Below, in pieces: positions 8,559 to 16,850 of a stretch of 64,000 nt of DNA. This DNA is from JAFMJV01 sp034436555. GTDB taxonomy: Bacteria > Chloroflexota > Limnocylindria > Limnocylindrales > CSP1-4. The first letter of the stretch is position 1; each line of letters opens with the position of its first letter. The DNA lies in the NCBI GenBank assembly GCA_034436555.1, contig DAOTUU010000048.1:1-64000 (forward strand). Direction: 5' to 3'. Under the pieces are notes generated by a model, which had not been told where the DNA came from, ran no database searches, and worked only from the letters and a program-made list of their open reading frames with translations. Position numbers and translations under genes: made by a program.

Positions 8559-9689
8559 GTGAGCGAGGCGCAGGTCATCCAGGGTCGCCTGGTCCTGGCG
8601 GACCGGGTCATGCCCGGCCGGATCGTGGTGGAGGGCGATCGGATCGCGTCCGTCGAGCCGGACGGGACGTGTGAGGACGGGCCGTTCGTGGCGCCCGGGT
8701 TCATCGACGTGCACACCCACGGCTGGGGCGGGCACGACGTGTTCGATGGTCCCGCCGCGCTCGACGGGATGGCGCGCGGCCTGCTGGCCCGCGGCGTGAC
8801 GTCATTCCTGCCAACGGGCTACACCCGGCCGCACGCCGACCTGGTGGCGTTCTGCGAGGCGTATCGGCGCTGGGCGCCCGCCTCGCCCGCCGACGGCTCC
8901 GCTCCGCTGGGTTACAACCTGGAGGGACCGTTCGTGGCGCCCGCCCGGAAGGGCGCCCACAACCCGGTCAACCTGCGCGCCCCCGCAGACTACACCGAGG
9001 CGATGCTGGAGCCGCTCCTCGACGGGCTGCGCATCACGACCATCGCGCCGGAGCTGCCCGGTGCGGTCGAGCTCATCGCGCGGCTGCGGGACCTGGGCGT
9101 GGTGACCTCGGTGGGCCACTCCGACGCCACGCTCGAGCAGGCGCGGGCGGGGTACGCGGCCGCGGGCGAGCGGGTGACCACGACCCACCTGTTCAACGCG
9201 ATGTCCCCGGTGGACCACAAGACGCCGGGCCTCGCGGTCGCCGCGCTCACCGACGACCATGCGTACGTGGAGCTGATCGCGGACGGCAACCACGTCCACC
9301 CGGCGCTGTTCCCGATCATCGTCCGGTCCAAGCCCGCCGACCGCCTCGTGCTCATCAGCGACGCGCTCTACCTCGCGGGGCTGGGAGACATGCGCGCCGA
9401 CATGGGCGGCCTCGAGGTGGAGGTGCGTGACGGGCGCTGCACCCTCGTCGTGGGGGGCAGCCTGGCGGGTGCCGTGGTCGCGGTGGACATGGGCGTGCGC
9501 AACCTCGTGCGCACGGGCGTGTCGCTGCCGCAGGCCGTGATGGCCGCGTCCACCAACCCGGCGCGCCTGCTCCAGGCGGACGACCGCGGCGCGATCGCGG
9601 CCGGGCATCGGGCGGACCTCGTGGAGCTGAGCGACGCGCTGGAGGTGCGCCGGGTCATGAAGGCTGGCGCCTGGCACGCGGCCGCCTGA
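8559..9689 (+). CDS. nagA: N-acetylglucosamine-6-phosphate deacetylase
   Basis: A 376-residue amidohydrolase that removes the acetyl group from GlcNAc-6-phosphate. The metal and catalytic residues are visible: HTH at 52-54 (DVHTHG), Glu122 in NLEGPF, His187 in GHSDA, His210 in HLFNAM and the catalytic Asp268 in ISDAL. Starts at GTG 8559, 31 bases after the kinase stop, with GAAGGGAG upstream at a slightly long spacing. It is the last gene of the operon; the next gene is convergent. Its presence is the best evidence that the operon handles an N-acetylated amino sugar. Confidence 0.95.
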   Translation: MSEAQVIQGRLVLADRVMPGRIVVEGDRIASVEPDGTCEDGPFVAPGFIDVHTHGWGGHDVFDGPAALDGMARGLLARGVTSFLPTGYTRPHADLVAFCEAYRRWAPASPADGSAPLGYNLEGPFVAPARKGAHNPVNLRAPADYTEAMLEPLLDGLRITTIAPELPGAVELIARLRDLGVVTSVGHSDATLEQARAGYAAAGERVTTTHLFNAMSPVDHKTPGLAVAALTDDHAYVELIADGNHVHPALFPIIVRSKPADRLVLISDALYLAGLGDMRADMGGLEVEVRDGRCTLVVGGSLAGAVVAVDMGVRNLVRTGVSLPQAVMAASTNPARLLQADDRGAIAAGHRADLVELSDALEVRRVMKAGAWHAAA

Positions 9690-9783
9690 CGCGGGGACGC
9701 GGTGCGGGCGTCCATCTCCGTGGGTGACGTCACGATTCCTCGGTCCGCCGACCGGATCCCGCGGGCTCCAGGCCGGCGACCGA

Positions 9784-10890
9784 TCAGGGCAGCTCGGCGA
9801 TCGCCTCGCTCAGCCAGGGCTCGGTGCCCTGGATGACCCACAGCACCTCGCCGCTCGGCAGCGCGTAGAAGCGCGCGGCGTCTGGCGAGTCGGGCCCGTC
9901 GGTGTACATCGTCACCGTCCGGTCGCCGAACGTCGCGGTCGTCGCCTGCTGGTCGGACATCCGGAGCATGATCGGCAGCAGGGTCGCCTCGAGCGCGGCC
10001 GCGTCGCCCCCCGCCAGCTTGATCGCGGTGATGTTCACGCCGCCCTCGGCGTCCTCCGCACCCGCGTACCCGAAGGACAGATCCTCGATCTGCCCACCGA
10101 GCGTCGCGAGCGCGCCGACCACGCGGTCCACGAACTCCGGGTCGCCGGCCTCCATCTGCTCCCGCAGCTCGCGCCCGTTGTTCGACTGCGCCACGAGCGG
10201 CTGGCCATTGACATCGGCCGGGAACAGCGCCTCCAGGTCGGGGTCGCCGGGGATCGGCTCCTCGGGCATCGTGACCTGCTCCACGGTCGCGGAGATGATC
10301 TTCACGGGGTCCACCGCGGAGTCGCCGTCCTGCGTGGGCATCGCCACGATCTGGTCGACGACGTCCATGCCCTCCAGGACACGCCCGAAGATCGCGTAGG
10401 TGTTCGCGGACGCGAGCGCCGCCTCGGCCTCATCGTCCACGACGATGAAGAACTGGGAGCCCTGCGAGTTCGGGGCCTGGCTGCGGGCCATCGCCACGAT
10501 GCCGCGCCCGTAGCGGCCCACGACCGGCTCGTCGGGGATCGTGTAGCCGGGGCCACCCATGCCCGTGCCCTCCGGGTCGCCGCCCTGGATGACGAAGCCG
10601 GGCACCAGTCGATGGAACCCGGTGCCGTCGTAGAAACCGGCGTTCACCAGGTTGAGGAAGTTCTCTGCGGCGACCGGCGAGGACTCCGTGAACAGGCCGA
10701 TGAGGATGTCGCCCTTGTCCGTCTTCAACCGGACGCCGGTGCCGTCGCCTGCGGGGACGCGCGGCGGCTCCGCGATGGGGGTGGCCTGGGGCGGGCCGAG
10801 CGTCACGTCCTGCGCGGCGACCGGGACGCCCGAGAGCGCGGCGGCGAGGGCGAGCGCGGCGGCGCATGCGGCCATGGGACGACGAGACAT
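9784..10890 (-). CDS. Secreted cyclophilin-type peptidyl-prolyl isomerase with extra C-terminal domain
   Basis: A 368-residue exported protein. The start at 10890 has AAGGAG 11 bases upstream and gives a signal peptide ending near VAAQ at residue 27. Residues about 53-205 are a cyclophilin domain: FHRLVPGFVIQGGDPEGTGMGG, GIVAMARS and QFFIV. Residues about 215-368 form a second region (begins LEALFPADVNGQPL, ends near EPWLSEAIAELP) that I do not recognise and that is not part of normal cyclophilins (about 165 residues). A TATGCT box (complement of 10960-10965) may be the -10, giving a leader of about 60 bases. The role is presumably folding of exported proteins. Confidence 0.9.
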   Translation of the reverse strand: MSRRPMAACAAALALAAALSGVPVAAQDVTLGPPQATPIAEPPRVPAGDGTGVRLKTDKGDILIGLFTESSPVAAENFLNLVNAGFYDGTGFHRLVPGFVIQGGDPEGTGMGGPGYTIPDEPVVGRYGRGIVAMARSQAPNSQGSQFFIVVDDEAEAALASANTYAIFGRVLEGMDVVDQIVAMPTQDGDSAVDPVKIISATVEQVTMPEEPIPGDPDLEALFPADVNGQPLVAQSNNGRELREQMEAGDPEFVDRVVGALATLGGQIEDLSFGYAGAEDAEGGVNITAIKLAGGDAAALEATLLPIMLRMSDQQATTATFGDRTVTMYTDGPDSPDAARFYALPSGEVLWVIQGTEPWLSEAIAELP

Positions 10891-11025
10891 GGTGGGCGTG
10901 GCTCCTTGTGGGGTCAGGTCGGCCCGGGGACGGACCGAGGAAGGGTCGGAGGTGGCGCCAGCATAGGCGAACGACCATCCCGGGGCGATCGCCGCCCGCC
11001 CAAGGCGACCGGCGGCACGGGCCGG

Positions 11026-11068
11026 GCGCGTGCGCGTGCGCGTGCGTGTGTGTGCGTGCGCGTGCGTG
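11026..11068. repeat. 43-bp alternating purine-pyrimidine (GC/GT) tract
   Basis: Every base from 11026 to 11068 alternates purine and pyrimidine as GC and GT steps, the composition known to favour left-handed Z-DNA under negative supercoiling. It lies about 140 bp upstream of the cyclophilin start, beyond its probable promoter. Confidence 0.85.
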
Positions 11069-11234
11069 GCAGACACGAGATGTGACGGATGTGACTCCCG
11101 CGCACGAGATCCCGCCGTCTGCACGCTCCAGCACCGACTGCGCGAGGCCGGGGGGCCCGACCTGTGCGCCGGAGGCACGGCTGTGCGGGCCAGGCACGCG
11201 TCGTGGGTGATGGACGGCCAGCGACCGGCGTCGA

Positions 11235-11292
11235 GGGCGCATCTCGTGCGCGGGGCGCACGCCGGGCGCATCTCGTGCGTGGGGCGCACGCC
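11235..11292. repeat. 29-bp tandem duplication
   Basis: Units 11235-11263 and 11264-11292 are identical at 28 of 29 positions (C versus T at 11251/11280). Each contains ATCTCGTGCG, whose reverse complement occurs at 11100-11110. Confidence 0.85.
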
Positions 11293-11402
11293 GGGCACCC
11301 AGGACCTCGATCCGGACACCCAGAACCTCCGACCAGGCGGCGCGGCATGTCGCGAGGGAACGCGACGACGATGCGCGGCGGGCGGGGGGCCATCTCGCGG
11401 TG

Positions 11403-13964
11403 CTACGGCACGTGCGGGGCTCCCGAGGGGCGGGATCGCACCCCGTCGTTGGCCGCGCGCAGCACCGGCGGCCGCACGATCGCGGCGAGATCCAAGGGTC
11501 GTGGGCAGGTCACCCGGAGCGTCGCGTGCTCGCCCGGAAGCAGGCTGATGAGCTGCGCGTCGACGGTGGCGTCCGGGTCCAGGCGATCGGGGAACAGGCA
11601 CAGCTCACGGACCAGGGTCTGGGCGGACACGTGGACCAGGGCACCGTCGGCGACGGCCTCGGCGGTCGCGGCCCAGCGCGCCGGCTCCAGCCCCAGCTCC
11701 TGGTCGTCCACGAAGAACCACCACGCCCGCCGATCGTCCCCGTCGCTGACGAGGAACTCGCGCGTCGCGTCGGCGGGCGTCGCCACGTCCGCGCGGATCG
11801 GGTGCCGGACGGCGGAGCGAGGCGGGACGGTGACCGACACGGGCTCCGCGACGGCCGCCCGCCGGACGACCTGGCTCGCGGGCCACGCGACGTCCGTCTC
11901 GTTCACCAGGACCAGGTCCAGCCCGGTTCCCTCGAGCGCGGGTTCGATCGTGATGAAGCGGTCGGCGTACGCATCGCGCGTCGCGTACCAGGCAGGCTTG
12001 CGCCGGCCCGCGGAATCCACCAGCGACCACGAGATCACCGGCCAGATGTCGTTCAGCTGCCAGATCACCGAGCCGGTGCAATGGTCTCCCAGCGCACGCA
12101 GGTGCCCGATGCCGACGCGCATGGCCCGGGCCTGCTCAAGCTGTGCCAGGAAGTGCCAGTCGTCGAACTCCGCCACGCCCGGATGGCGCCGGTCGATGGC
12201 CCGCCGAAGCTTCGCAGGCCCGCCGCCCGCCTTCTGGTGGGCGAGCATCGCCGGTGCGTCCTCGGACAGCGCCCCCTCCCCCACCGCGTCCCGGAGCGTC
12301 GCCCAGGCAGCGGGCGCCTGGTATCCGTACTCGGCTGCGAAGCGCGGCCGGCGGGCGCGGTACTCCGTGTAGTCCAGCGAGTTCCAGACCTCCCACAGGT
12401 GCGAGGTCCCCGATCGATCATCGTTGGGATGCACCTCCATCGATCCAGACCAGGGCGAGTTGGGCCAGTAGGGCCGGTCCGGGTCCAGCTCCGACACCAG
12501 GCGGGGCAGCAGGTCCAGCCAGTACCCCAGGCCCCAGGGTCGGCCAGCGATCAGCTCCGGCCAGCCCCAGTCGAACCAGCCCCAGGTCGTCTCGTTGCCG
12601 CCGTTCCAGACGGCCAGGCTGGGGTGTGAACCCAGGCGCGCGATCGCCTCGCGGGCCTCCGCCTCGATCTCCGCGACGGTGTCGAGGTCCTCCGGGTAGG
12701 CCGCGCACGCGAACGGGAAATCCTGCCACACGAGGATCCCCGCGCGGTCGCAGGCATCGTAGAAGGCCTCCGACTCGTACCGCCCGCCACCCCACACCCG
12801 GAGCAGGTCCAGGTTGGCGTCAGTGGCATCCGCGATGCGCGCCGCGATGCGCGCCGGCGTGCTGCGGGAAGGAAACGTGTCGTCGGGGATCCAGTTGGCG
12901 CCGCGCACCCACACCCGCCTGCCGTTCACGTGAATCGCAAAGGACTCGCCCGCGTCGTCCCGCTCCCGCACGACCGCGACGTCGCGGAAGCCCACGGTCC
13001 GCGTCACGCGATCGAGGACCGCGTCGTCCGCGTCCAGCAGCTCCACGGTGACCGGATGCGTGACGGGCACCCCGTGTGACCGAGGCCACCAGAGGGCCGC
13101 ACCCGGCACGTCGAGGGCGATGCCGACGGTCGCGGCGCCGGGCGCCACCTGGGCGGTCGATGCCGCGCCCCCCGATCGAACCCTCACCCGCAGCGCAGCC
13201 CGTCCGTCCAGGCCGCCCTCGCGAGCGACCGTGGCGACCAGGGCCAGGTGCGCGATGCCGCCGGGCGCCGTGGCGGACAGGCGCGTCTCCGAGAGCCTCG
13301 CCCCGCTCCACGACTCGATGCGCGGCGTCTCCCAGATGCCCGCCGTGACGAGCGTGGGACCCCAGTCCCAGCCGAACTCGCACGCGACGCGCCGGCCGAA
13401 GTTGACGGGGTCCGTGTAGGGGCTCGGCAGGGCCCCCAGCCGGGCGCGCCGGGCCTCGGCCACGTCCGCCTGTCCGGGAAATCGGAGCTCCAGGCGGTGC
13501 GTGCCGGGGCCGAGGCGGTCGGTGATGTCGAGACGATGCGTCCGATGGACGTTGTGGACCGTCCCCAGCAGCGCACCGTCCAGCAGGACGTCGGCGTCCG
13601 TGTCCACGCCGCCCAGCACCAGCTCGTGGCTGCCGCCCGCGGCCGCGGGCCACCCGAAGGTCGTGGCGTACGTCCACGATGCACGGCCCACCCAGTGCTG
13701 CGCGCTCTCCTCCATCCCGATGGACGGATCGCGCAGGACCCCAGTGTCGATGAGCGCCAGGTGGGCGCAGCCGGGAACCGCCGCGGGCATCGTGCGCCCG
13801 ACGAGCGCGGGGTCCGGGGCCGTCGCTCGGATCCGCTCGGCCTCCCCGGGCTGGGCGAGCCCGATGGGGATGCGCGCCTCCGCCGCGGCGACCGCGGCCT
13901 CGAGGTCACCGAGCGCGTCCAGGGTGAGGGTCCAGGGCCCCTCGATGAGGGTGGGGTGGAGCAT
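11403..13964 (-). CDS. Beta-mannosidase (glycoside hydrolase family 2)
   Basis: An 853-residue enzyme, the usual length for GH2 beta-mannosidases, with no signal peptide, so cytosolic. The N-terminal jelly roll contains WTYATTF and LVLGGVDTDADVLLDG; the TIM barrel begins around residue 330 with WVRGANWIPDD and DLLRVWGGGRYE. The acid/base is Glu458 in AVWNGGNE, the nucleophile Glu545 in FAAEYGYQ. The start at 13964 is preceded by TATCAT six bases upstream and no Shine-Dalgarno, suggesting a leaderless transcript. It would release mannose from manno-oligosaccharides or N-glycan fragments; no mannose pathway gene is adjacent. Confidence 0.93.
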   Translation of the reverse strand: MLHPTLIEGPWTLTLDALGDLEAAVAAAEARIPIGLAQPGEAERIRATAPDPALVGRTMPAAVPGCAHLALIDTGVLRDPSIGMEESAQHWVGRASWTYATTFGWPAAAGGSHELVLGGVDTDADVLLDGALLGTVHNVHRTHRLDITDRLGPGTHRLELRFPGQADVAEARRARLGALPSPYTDPVNFGRRVACEFGWDWGPTLVTAGIWETPRIESWSGARLSETRLSATAPGGIAHLALVATVAREGGLDGRAALRVRVRSGGAASTAQVAPGAATVGIALDVPGAALWWPRSHGVPVTHPVTVELLDADDAVLDRVTRTVGFRDVAVVRERDDAGESFAIHVNGRRVWVRGANWIPDDTFPSRSTPARIAARIADATDANLDLLRVWGGGRYESEAFYDACDRAGILVWQDFPFACAAYPEDLDTVAEIEAEAREAIARLGSHPSLAVWNGGNETTWGWFDWGWPELIAGRPWGLGYWLDLLPRLVSELDPDRPYWPNSPWSGSMEVHPNDDRSGTSHLWEVWNSLDYTEYRARRPRFAAEYGYQAPAAWATLRDAVGEGALSEDAPAMLAHQKAGGGPAKLRRAIDRRHPGVAEFDDWHFLAQLEQARAMRVGIGHLRALGDHCTGSVIWQLNDIWPVISWSLVDSAGRRKPAWYATRDAYADRFITIEPALEGTGLDLVLVNETDVAWPASQVVRRAAVAEPVSVTVPPRSAVRHPIRADVATPADATREFLVSDGDDRRAWWFFVDDQELGLEPARWAATAEAVADGALVHVSAQTLVRELCLFPDRLDPDATVDAQLISLLPGEHATLRVTCPRPLDLAAIVRPPVLRAANDGVRSRPSGAPHVP

Positions 13965-13970
13965 CCGCCG

Positions 13971-13976
13971 ATGATA
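13971..13976 (-). promoter_or_regulatory. Probable leaderless -10 box of the beta-mannosidase gene
   Basis: TATCAT on the minus strand, six bases before the ATG, with no Shine-Dalgarno in between. It fits the TAnnnT pattern seen at several other genes here. No convincing -35 is visible. Confidence 0.5.
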
Positions 13977-14059
13977 GGTCGCCGCGTCGGACCGCCGGGA
14001 GGTCCCGCCGGACCGCCCATGGAATCTCCTCGGCCGCCACGGATGATCGCCGGGGCCGC

Positions 14060-14103
14060 TACCATCCGCCACGATGCACGGACGCGTGCGGCACACAGGA
14101 TGA
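14060..14103 (+). promoter_or_regulatory. TACCAT box and possible 9-residue upstream ORF
   Basis: TACCAT at 14060-14065 is followed after eight bases by ATG at 14074, which opens a nine-codon frame (MHGRVRHTG) ending in TGA at 14101-14103. That stop overlaps the GAGG that would serve the DUF4389 start at 14114. The arrangement resembles a leaderless leader-peptide ORF coupled to the main gene; it may also be chance, as the frame is tiny. Confidence 0.35.
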
Positions 14104-14113
14104 GGTGGACGGC

Positions 14114-15370
14114 ATGACAGGGTGGAGCGGTGGACCTGGGGGCTCCGGTCCGGGCGGTACCGACCCGTGGGGGCGTCCGGTGCAGGGCCAGGGCCAGGGC
14201 GGGCCGAACCCCTGGGGGACCACGCCACCGTCGGGTCAGCCCGCGCCGCCGCCCGGATGGCAGTCCCAGCCGGGCGCTCCGGGCCAGCCGGGCGCTCCGG
14301 GCCAGCCGGGTGGCTGGCAGACCCAGACCGGCAGCCAGCCGACGCCCGCCGGCGCTCCCGGACGGCCCGCCCCGCCTCCCGGCTGGGGCCCACCGCCCTC
14401 GCAGGGGTCGGTGCCGCCCGGCTGGGGACAGCAGCCGCCGCCCGGTTACGGTCGTCCGCCCGCGCCGGGATCGGTGCCGCCCGGATGGGGGCAGCAGCCG
14501 CCGCCCGGGTGGGGACAGCAGCCGTCCCAGTCGAGCCAGCCCGGTCAGCCGGGCCAGCCCGGTCAGCCGGGCCAGCCGGCCGGACAGGTTCCCGCGTGGG
14601 CCCAGCCGCAGCAGGGCGCGGCACCGCCCGCGTGGGCCCGCACGCAGCCCGGCGGCCCGCCGCCGACCCAGTGGGGCGCGCCGCCGCCCGCGCCCGGCGG
14701 TCAGGGGTCATGGGCTCCCGCGGGGTACGCACCCGATCCCGACGCCTTCCCGGTGCGCGTGATGTGGGACGAGAGCCAGGGGATCGGCCGCCTGTGGGGC
14801 ATCCCCGCCCTGGGCGTCGCGGTCCGCATGCTGCTGCTCATCCCGCACCTGTTCGTGCTCGGGCTGCTGGGCTTCGTGGCCGCCATCCTGATGTACTTCA
14901 CCTGGATCCCGGTCCTGTTCATGGGCCGCCAGTCGGACCTGGTGTACCAGCTCGTGGGCGGCTACCTGCGCTGGGCGCTGCGCATCAGCTCCTATCTCTA
15001 CCTCCTGAACAGCGGCTATCCGCCGTTCTCGCTGTCGGGCGAGGATGACTATCGGGTGCGCGTGGAGATCGATCGCGAGCAGCGCATCAACCGCTTCTGG
15101 GGCATCCCGCTGCTGGGCTTCCTCATCCGCGTCATCCTGCTCATCCCGCACTACATCACGCTGCTGTTCGTGGGGCTGGCCGCGTGGCTGCTCATCCTGT
15201 TCTCGTGGGTCCCGGTGCTGCTCCTGGGCCGCCAGTCACAGCTGGTCTACTCGGTCGTGGGCGGGTTCATCCGCTGGTCGCTCCGCGTCACGACGTACCT
15301 GCTGCTGCTGCACGACCGCTACCCGCCGTTCTCGCTGGGAAACGAGGAGGCCGACCGCTTCAACGGCTGA
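14114..15370 (+). CDS. Membrane protein with Gly/Pro/Gln-rich N-terminus and two DUF4389 domains
   Basis: About 418 residues. The start at 14114 has GAGG at 14102-14105, eight bases upstream; a GTG at 14105 is less likely. Residues 1-205 are a low-complexity Gly/Pro/Gln/Trp region with runs such as GQPGQPGQPGQP and repeated PPPGWGQQ. Two copies of the DUF4389 unit follow (about 215-310 and 315-410), each with an RLWGIP or RFWGIP motif, two membrane segments, WIPVL or WVPVL, GRQS and YPPFSL. The low-complexity part resembles cytoplasmic P/G-rich tails of actinobacterial membrane proteins. The function of DUF4389 is unknown. It stands alone, divergent from the beta-mannosidase. Confidence 0.85.
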   Translation: MTGWSGGPGGSGPGGTDPWGRPVQGQGQGGPNPWGTTPPSGQPAPPPGWQSQPGAPGQPGAPGQPGGWQTQTGSQPTPAGAPGRPAPPPGWGPPPSQGSVPPGWGQQPPPGYGRPPAPGSVPPGWGQQPPPGWGQQPSQSSQPGQPGQPGQPGQPAGQVPAWAQPQQGAAPPAWARTQPGGPPPTQWGAPPPAPGGQGSWAPAGYAPDPDAFPVRVMWDESQGIGRLWGIPALGVAVRMLLLIPHLFVLGLLGFVAAILMYFTWIPVLFMGRQSDLVYQLVGGYLRWALRISSYLYLLNSGYPPFSLSGEDDYRVRVEIDREQRINRFWGIPLLGFLIRVILLIPHYITLLFVGLAAWLLILFSWVPVLLLGRQSQLVYSVVGGFIRWSLRVTTYLLLLHDRYPPFSLGNEEADRFNG

Positions 15371-15440
15371 CCGACGGCTGGCCGACGGCTGGCCGACGGC
15401 TGGCCGACGGGTGGCGACAGCTGGCCGACGGGTGACCGAC
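15365..15440. repeat. Tandem array of an 11-bp unit, seven copies
   Basis: Seven units of consensus GGCTGGCCGAC (one unit is 10 bp) run from 15365 to 15440. The first unit contains the stop codon of the DUF4389 gene (GGC TGA CCGAC) and the last again contains TGA. The array lies in the convergent spacer before the phosphotransferase 3' end. Confidence 0.88.
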
Positions 15441-15464
15441 GGCCCGAGGGCGCCCCTCTCGCGG

Positions 15465-15525
15465 GCGCCCTCCCGGACGATCGCACCTCCCGGGAGCGCC
15501 CTCTCGGACGATCGCACCTCCGGGG
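15465..15525. repeat. 31-bp direct repeat, two copies
   Basis: 15465-15495 and 15496-15525 share GCGCCCTC(C/T)CGGACGATCG and the following CACCTCC, directly adjacent to the 11-bp array in the same convergent spacer. No hairpin terminator with a clear T-tract is seen. Confidence 0.75.
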
Positions 15526-15563
15526 GCGAGCCCGCGGCCCGACCGTCCCGGGTGAACCGCCCG

Positions 15564-16850
15564 TCAGGCGCTCGGCACGAGCCGATCCAGCACCGCGAGG
15601 TACGCGACCGCGCTCCACGCCAGGCTGTGGCGGAGTGCGGGCTCCATCGCCCGCAGGATCCCGTCCAGCGACAGGAGCTGGTGGGCGGCGCCGACGCCCA
15701 GGACGGGCTCCAGCAGCGGCCGCAGCGTCACGGCCGGGACACGCGGTGACCAGGCGTCCACCCACGTCTCCCAGCGCGTCGCGAGAGCGGCGTCGTGGGG
15801 CGCCTCCCAGAGCCACGCCGCGGCATCCATCAGCGGGTGACCCAGCACCGCGTCGCTCCAGTCGAACACCACCAGCCGTCCACGGTGAGTCGCCACATTC
15901 CCCGCGTGGAAGTCACCGTGGACCAGCATCGGCGGCAGGCCCAGGCGACCGAGCCCGGCCGCCGCCTGATCCACCCAGTCGACGACCGCGCGCGCCCGAC
16001 CCGGCGCCATGTCGACAGAGACCAGCGCATCGGGACCCAGGAGCACCCGATGGAGCAGGCCGGGGACCGCCGCGAGCGGTCGGTCGTGGAGCCCGAGGGC
16101 ACGCAGCTCGCCCACCCGGTCGGCGCTCGTCCGCGCGATCCGGGCGAGGGCCGCGGGTGCCTCCGGGACCGCCTCCTCGCCGCCCGCCTCCTTCCCCGTG
16201 GGGCCATCCATCTCGTCCAGCAGGATGATCCGGTCGGCAGGCTCCACCGCGATGACACCGGGCACGGCATCGGGCATCGTCGCGGACAGCCAGCCTCCCA
16301 GCAGCGGCTCCACGTGGAAGCGCGGCATGCACGACTTGAGCCAGGCGGCGCCCGTCGCGGTCTCCGTGCGCAGCAGCGTCGACAGGCTCCAGGTGCGCTG
16401 CTGCTCGAGGGGGCCGCTGCGCGGACGACCCGCCAGCTCCAGGTGTCGGTCGAGCCACGCCCCGGTCCGCGCCGCCCAGCCGGGGCGGGCCCACGCGGCG
16501 CGCAGCGGCGGCGTCGGCTGTGCGCCCGCGAGCTCCGCCGTCCAGTCCGCGGCGCGCGCGGCGAGCAGCGGGTCCAGATCCCGCCCGTCCAGGCCCCGGT
16601 CTCGTGGTGCCACGACCGGTCCGGGCTCCAGCACGAGCAGCGACGGCACCCGGGGGGAGCCCGCCGGGACATCAGGCACGAACAGCTCCAGCGCGGGTCG
16701 ATCCACGCCCAGGGTCGTGCGCACCGCGTCGCGGGCACGCGGCAGCAGGCGCTCGTCCGGCGCAGCCTCCAGCTCGATCAGCGACGGTGCGGTGACGGCA
16801 CCGCTCGGGTCCGGCGCCAGCACCGCCAGATCCACCACCGACCGATTCAT
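15564..16850 (-). CDS. Aminoglycoside phosphotransferase (APH)-fold kinase
   Basis: A 428-residue protein. The C-terminal half carries the APH/choline-kinase catalytic signature LVHGDFHAGNVA (Brenner motif) followed by VVFDWSDAVLGHPLMD, the metal-binding Asp region. The N-terminal about 200 residues are less typical. APH-fold enzymes phosphorylate small molecules (aminoglycosides, choline, homoserine, sugars); I cannot assign the substrate. Its ATG overlaps the stop of the M1 peptidase as ATGA, so the two are an operon, peptidase first. No resistance function should be assumed. Confidence 0.82.
   Translation of the reverse strand: MNRSVVDLAVLAPDPSGAVTAPSLIELEAAPDERLLPRARDAVRTTLGVDRPALELFVPDVPAGSPRVPSLLVLEPGPVVAPRDRGLDGRDLDPLLAARAADWTAELAGAQPTPPLRAAWARPGWAARTGAWLDRHLELAGRPRSGPLEQQRTWSLSTLLRTETATGAAWLKSCMPRFHVEPLLGGWLSATMPDAVPGVIAVEPADRIILLDEMDGPTGKEAGGEEAVPEAPAALARIARTSADRVGELRALGLHDRPLAAVPGLLHRVLLGPDALVSVDMAPGRARAVVDWVDQAAAGLGRLGLPPMLVHGDFHAGNVATHRGRLVVFDWSDAVLGHPLMDAAAWLWEAPHDAALATRWETWVDAWSPRVPAVTLRPLLEPVLGVGAAHQLLSLDGILRAMEPALRHSLAWSAVAYLAVLDRLVPSA

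Larger units (their letters stand above)
10891..11402. other. 512-bp intergenic spacer rich in repeats
   Basis: Lies between the 3' end of the beta-mannosidase gene and the start of the cyclophilin gene, both on the minus strand. It holds the cyclophilin Shine-Dalgarno and a probable promoter near 10960, a 43-bp alternating purine/pyrimidine tract, an 11-bp inverted repeat (11100-11110 against 11241-11251) and a 29-bp tandem duplication. Long open frames cross it on both strands but they are Arg/Pro/Ala-rich with no family resemblance, so I call no gene here. Confidence 0.6.

Noticed and set aside
15365..15525. Possible CRISPR array at the 11-bp and 31-bp repeats
   Set aside because: Units are contiguous with no unique spacers and there are no cas genes.
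15564..16850. Antibiotic resistance gene (APH)
   Set aside because: APH-fold kinases have many substrates; gene context is a peptidase operon and nothing points to aminoglycosides.
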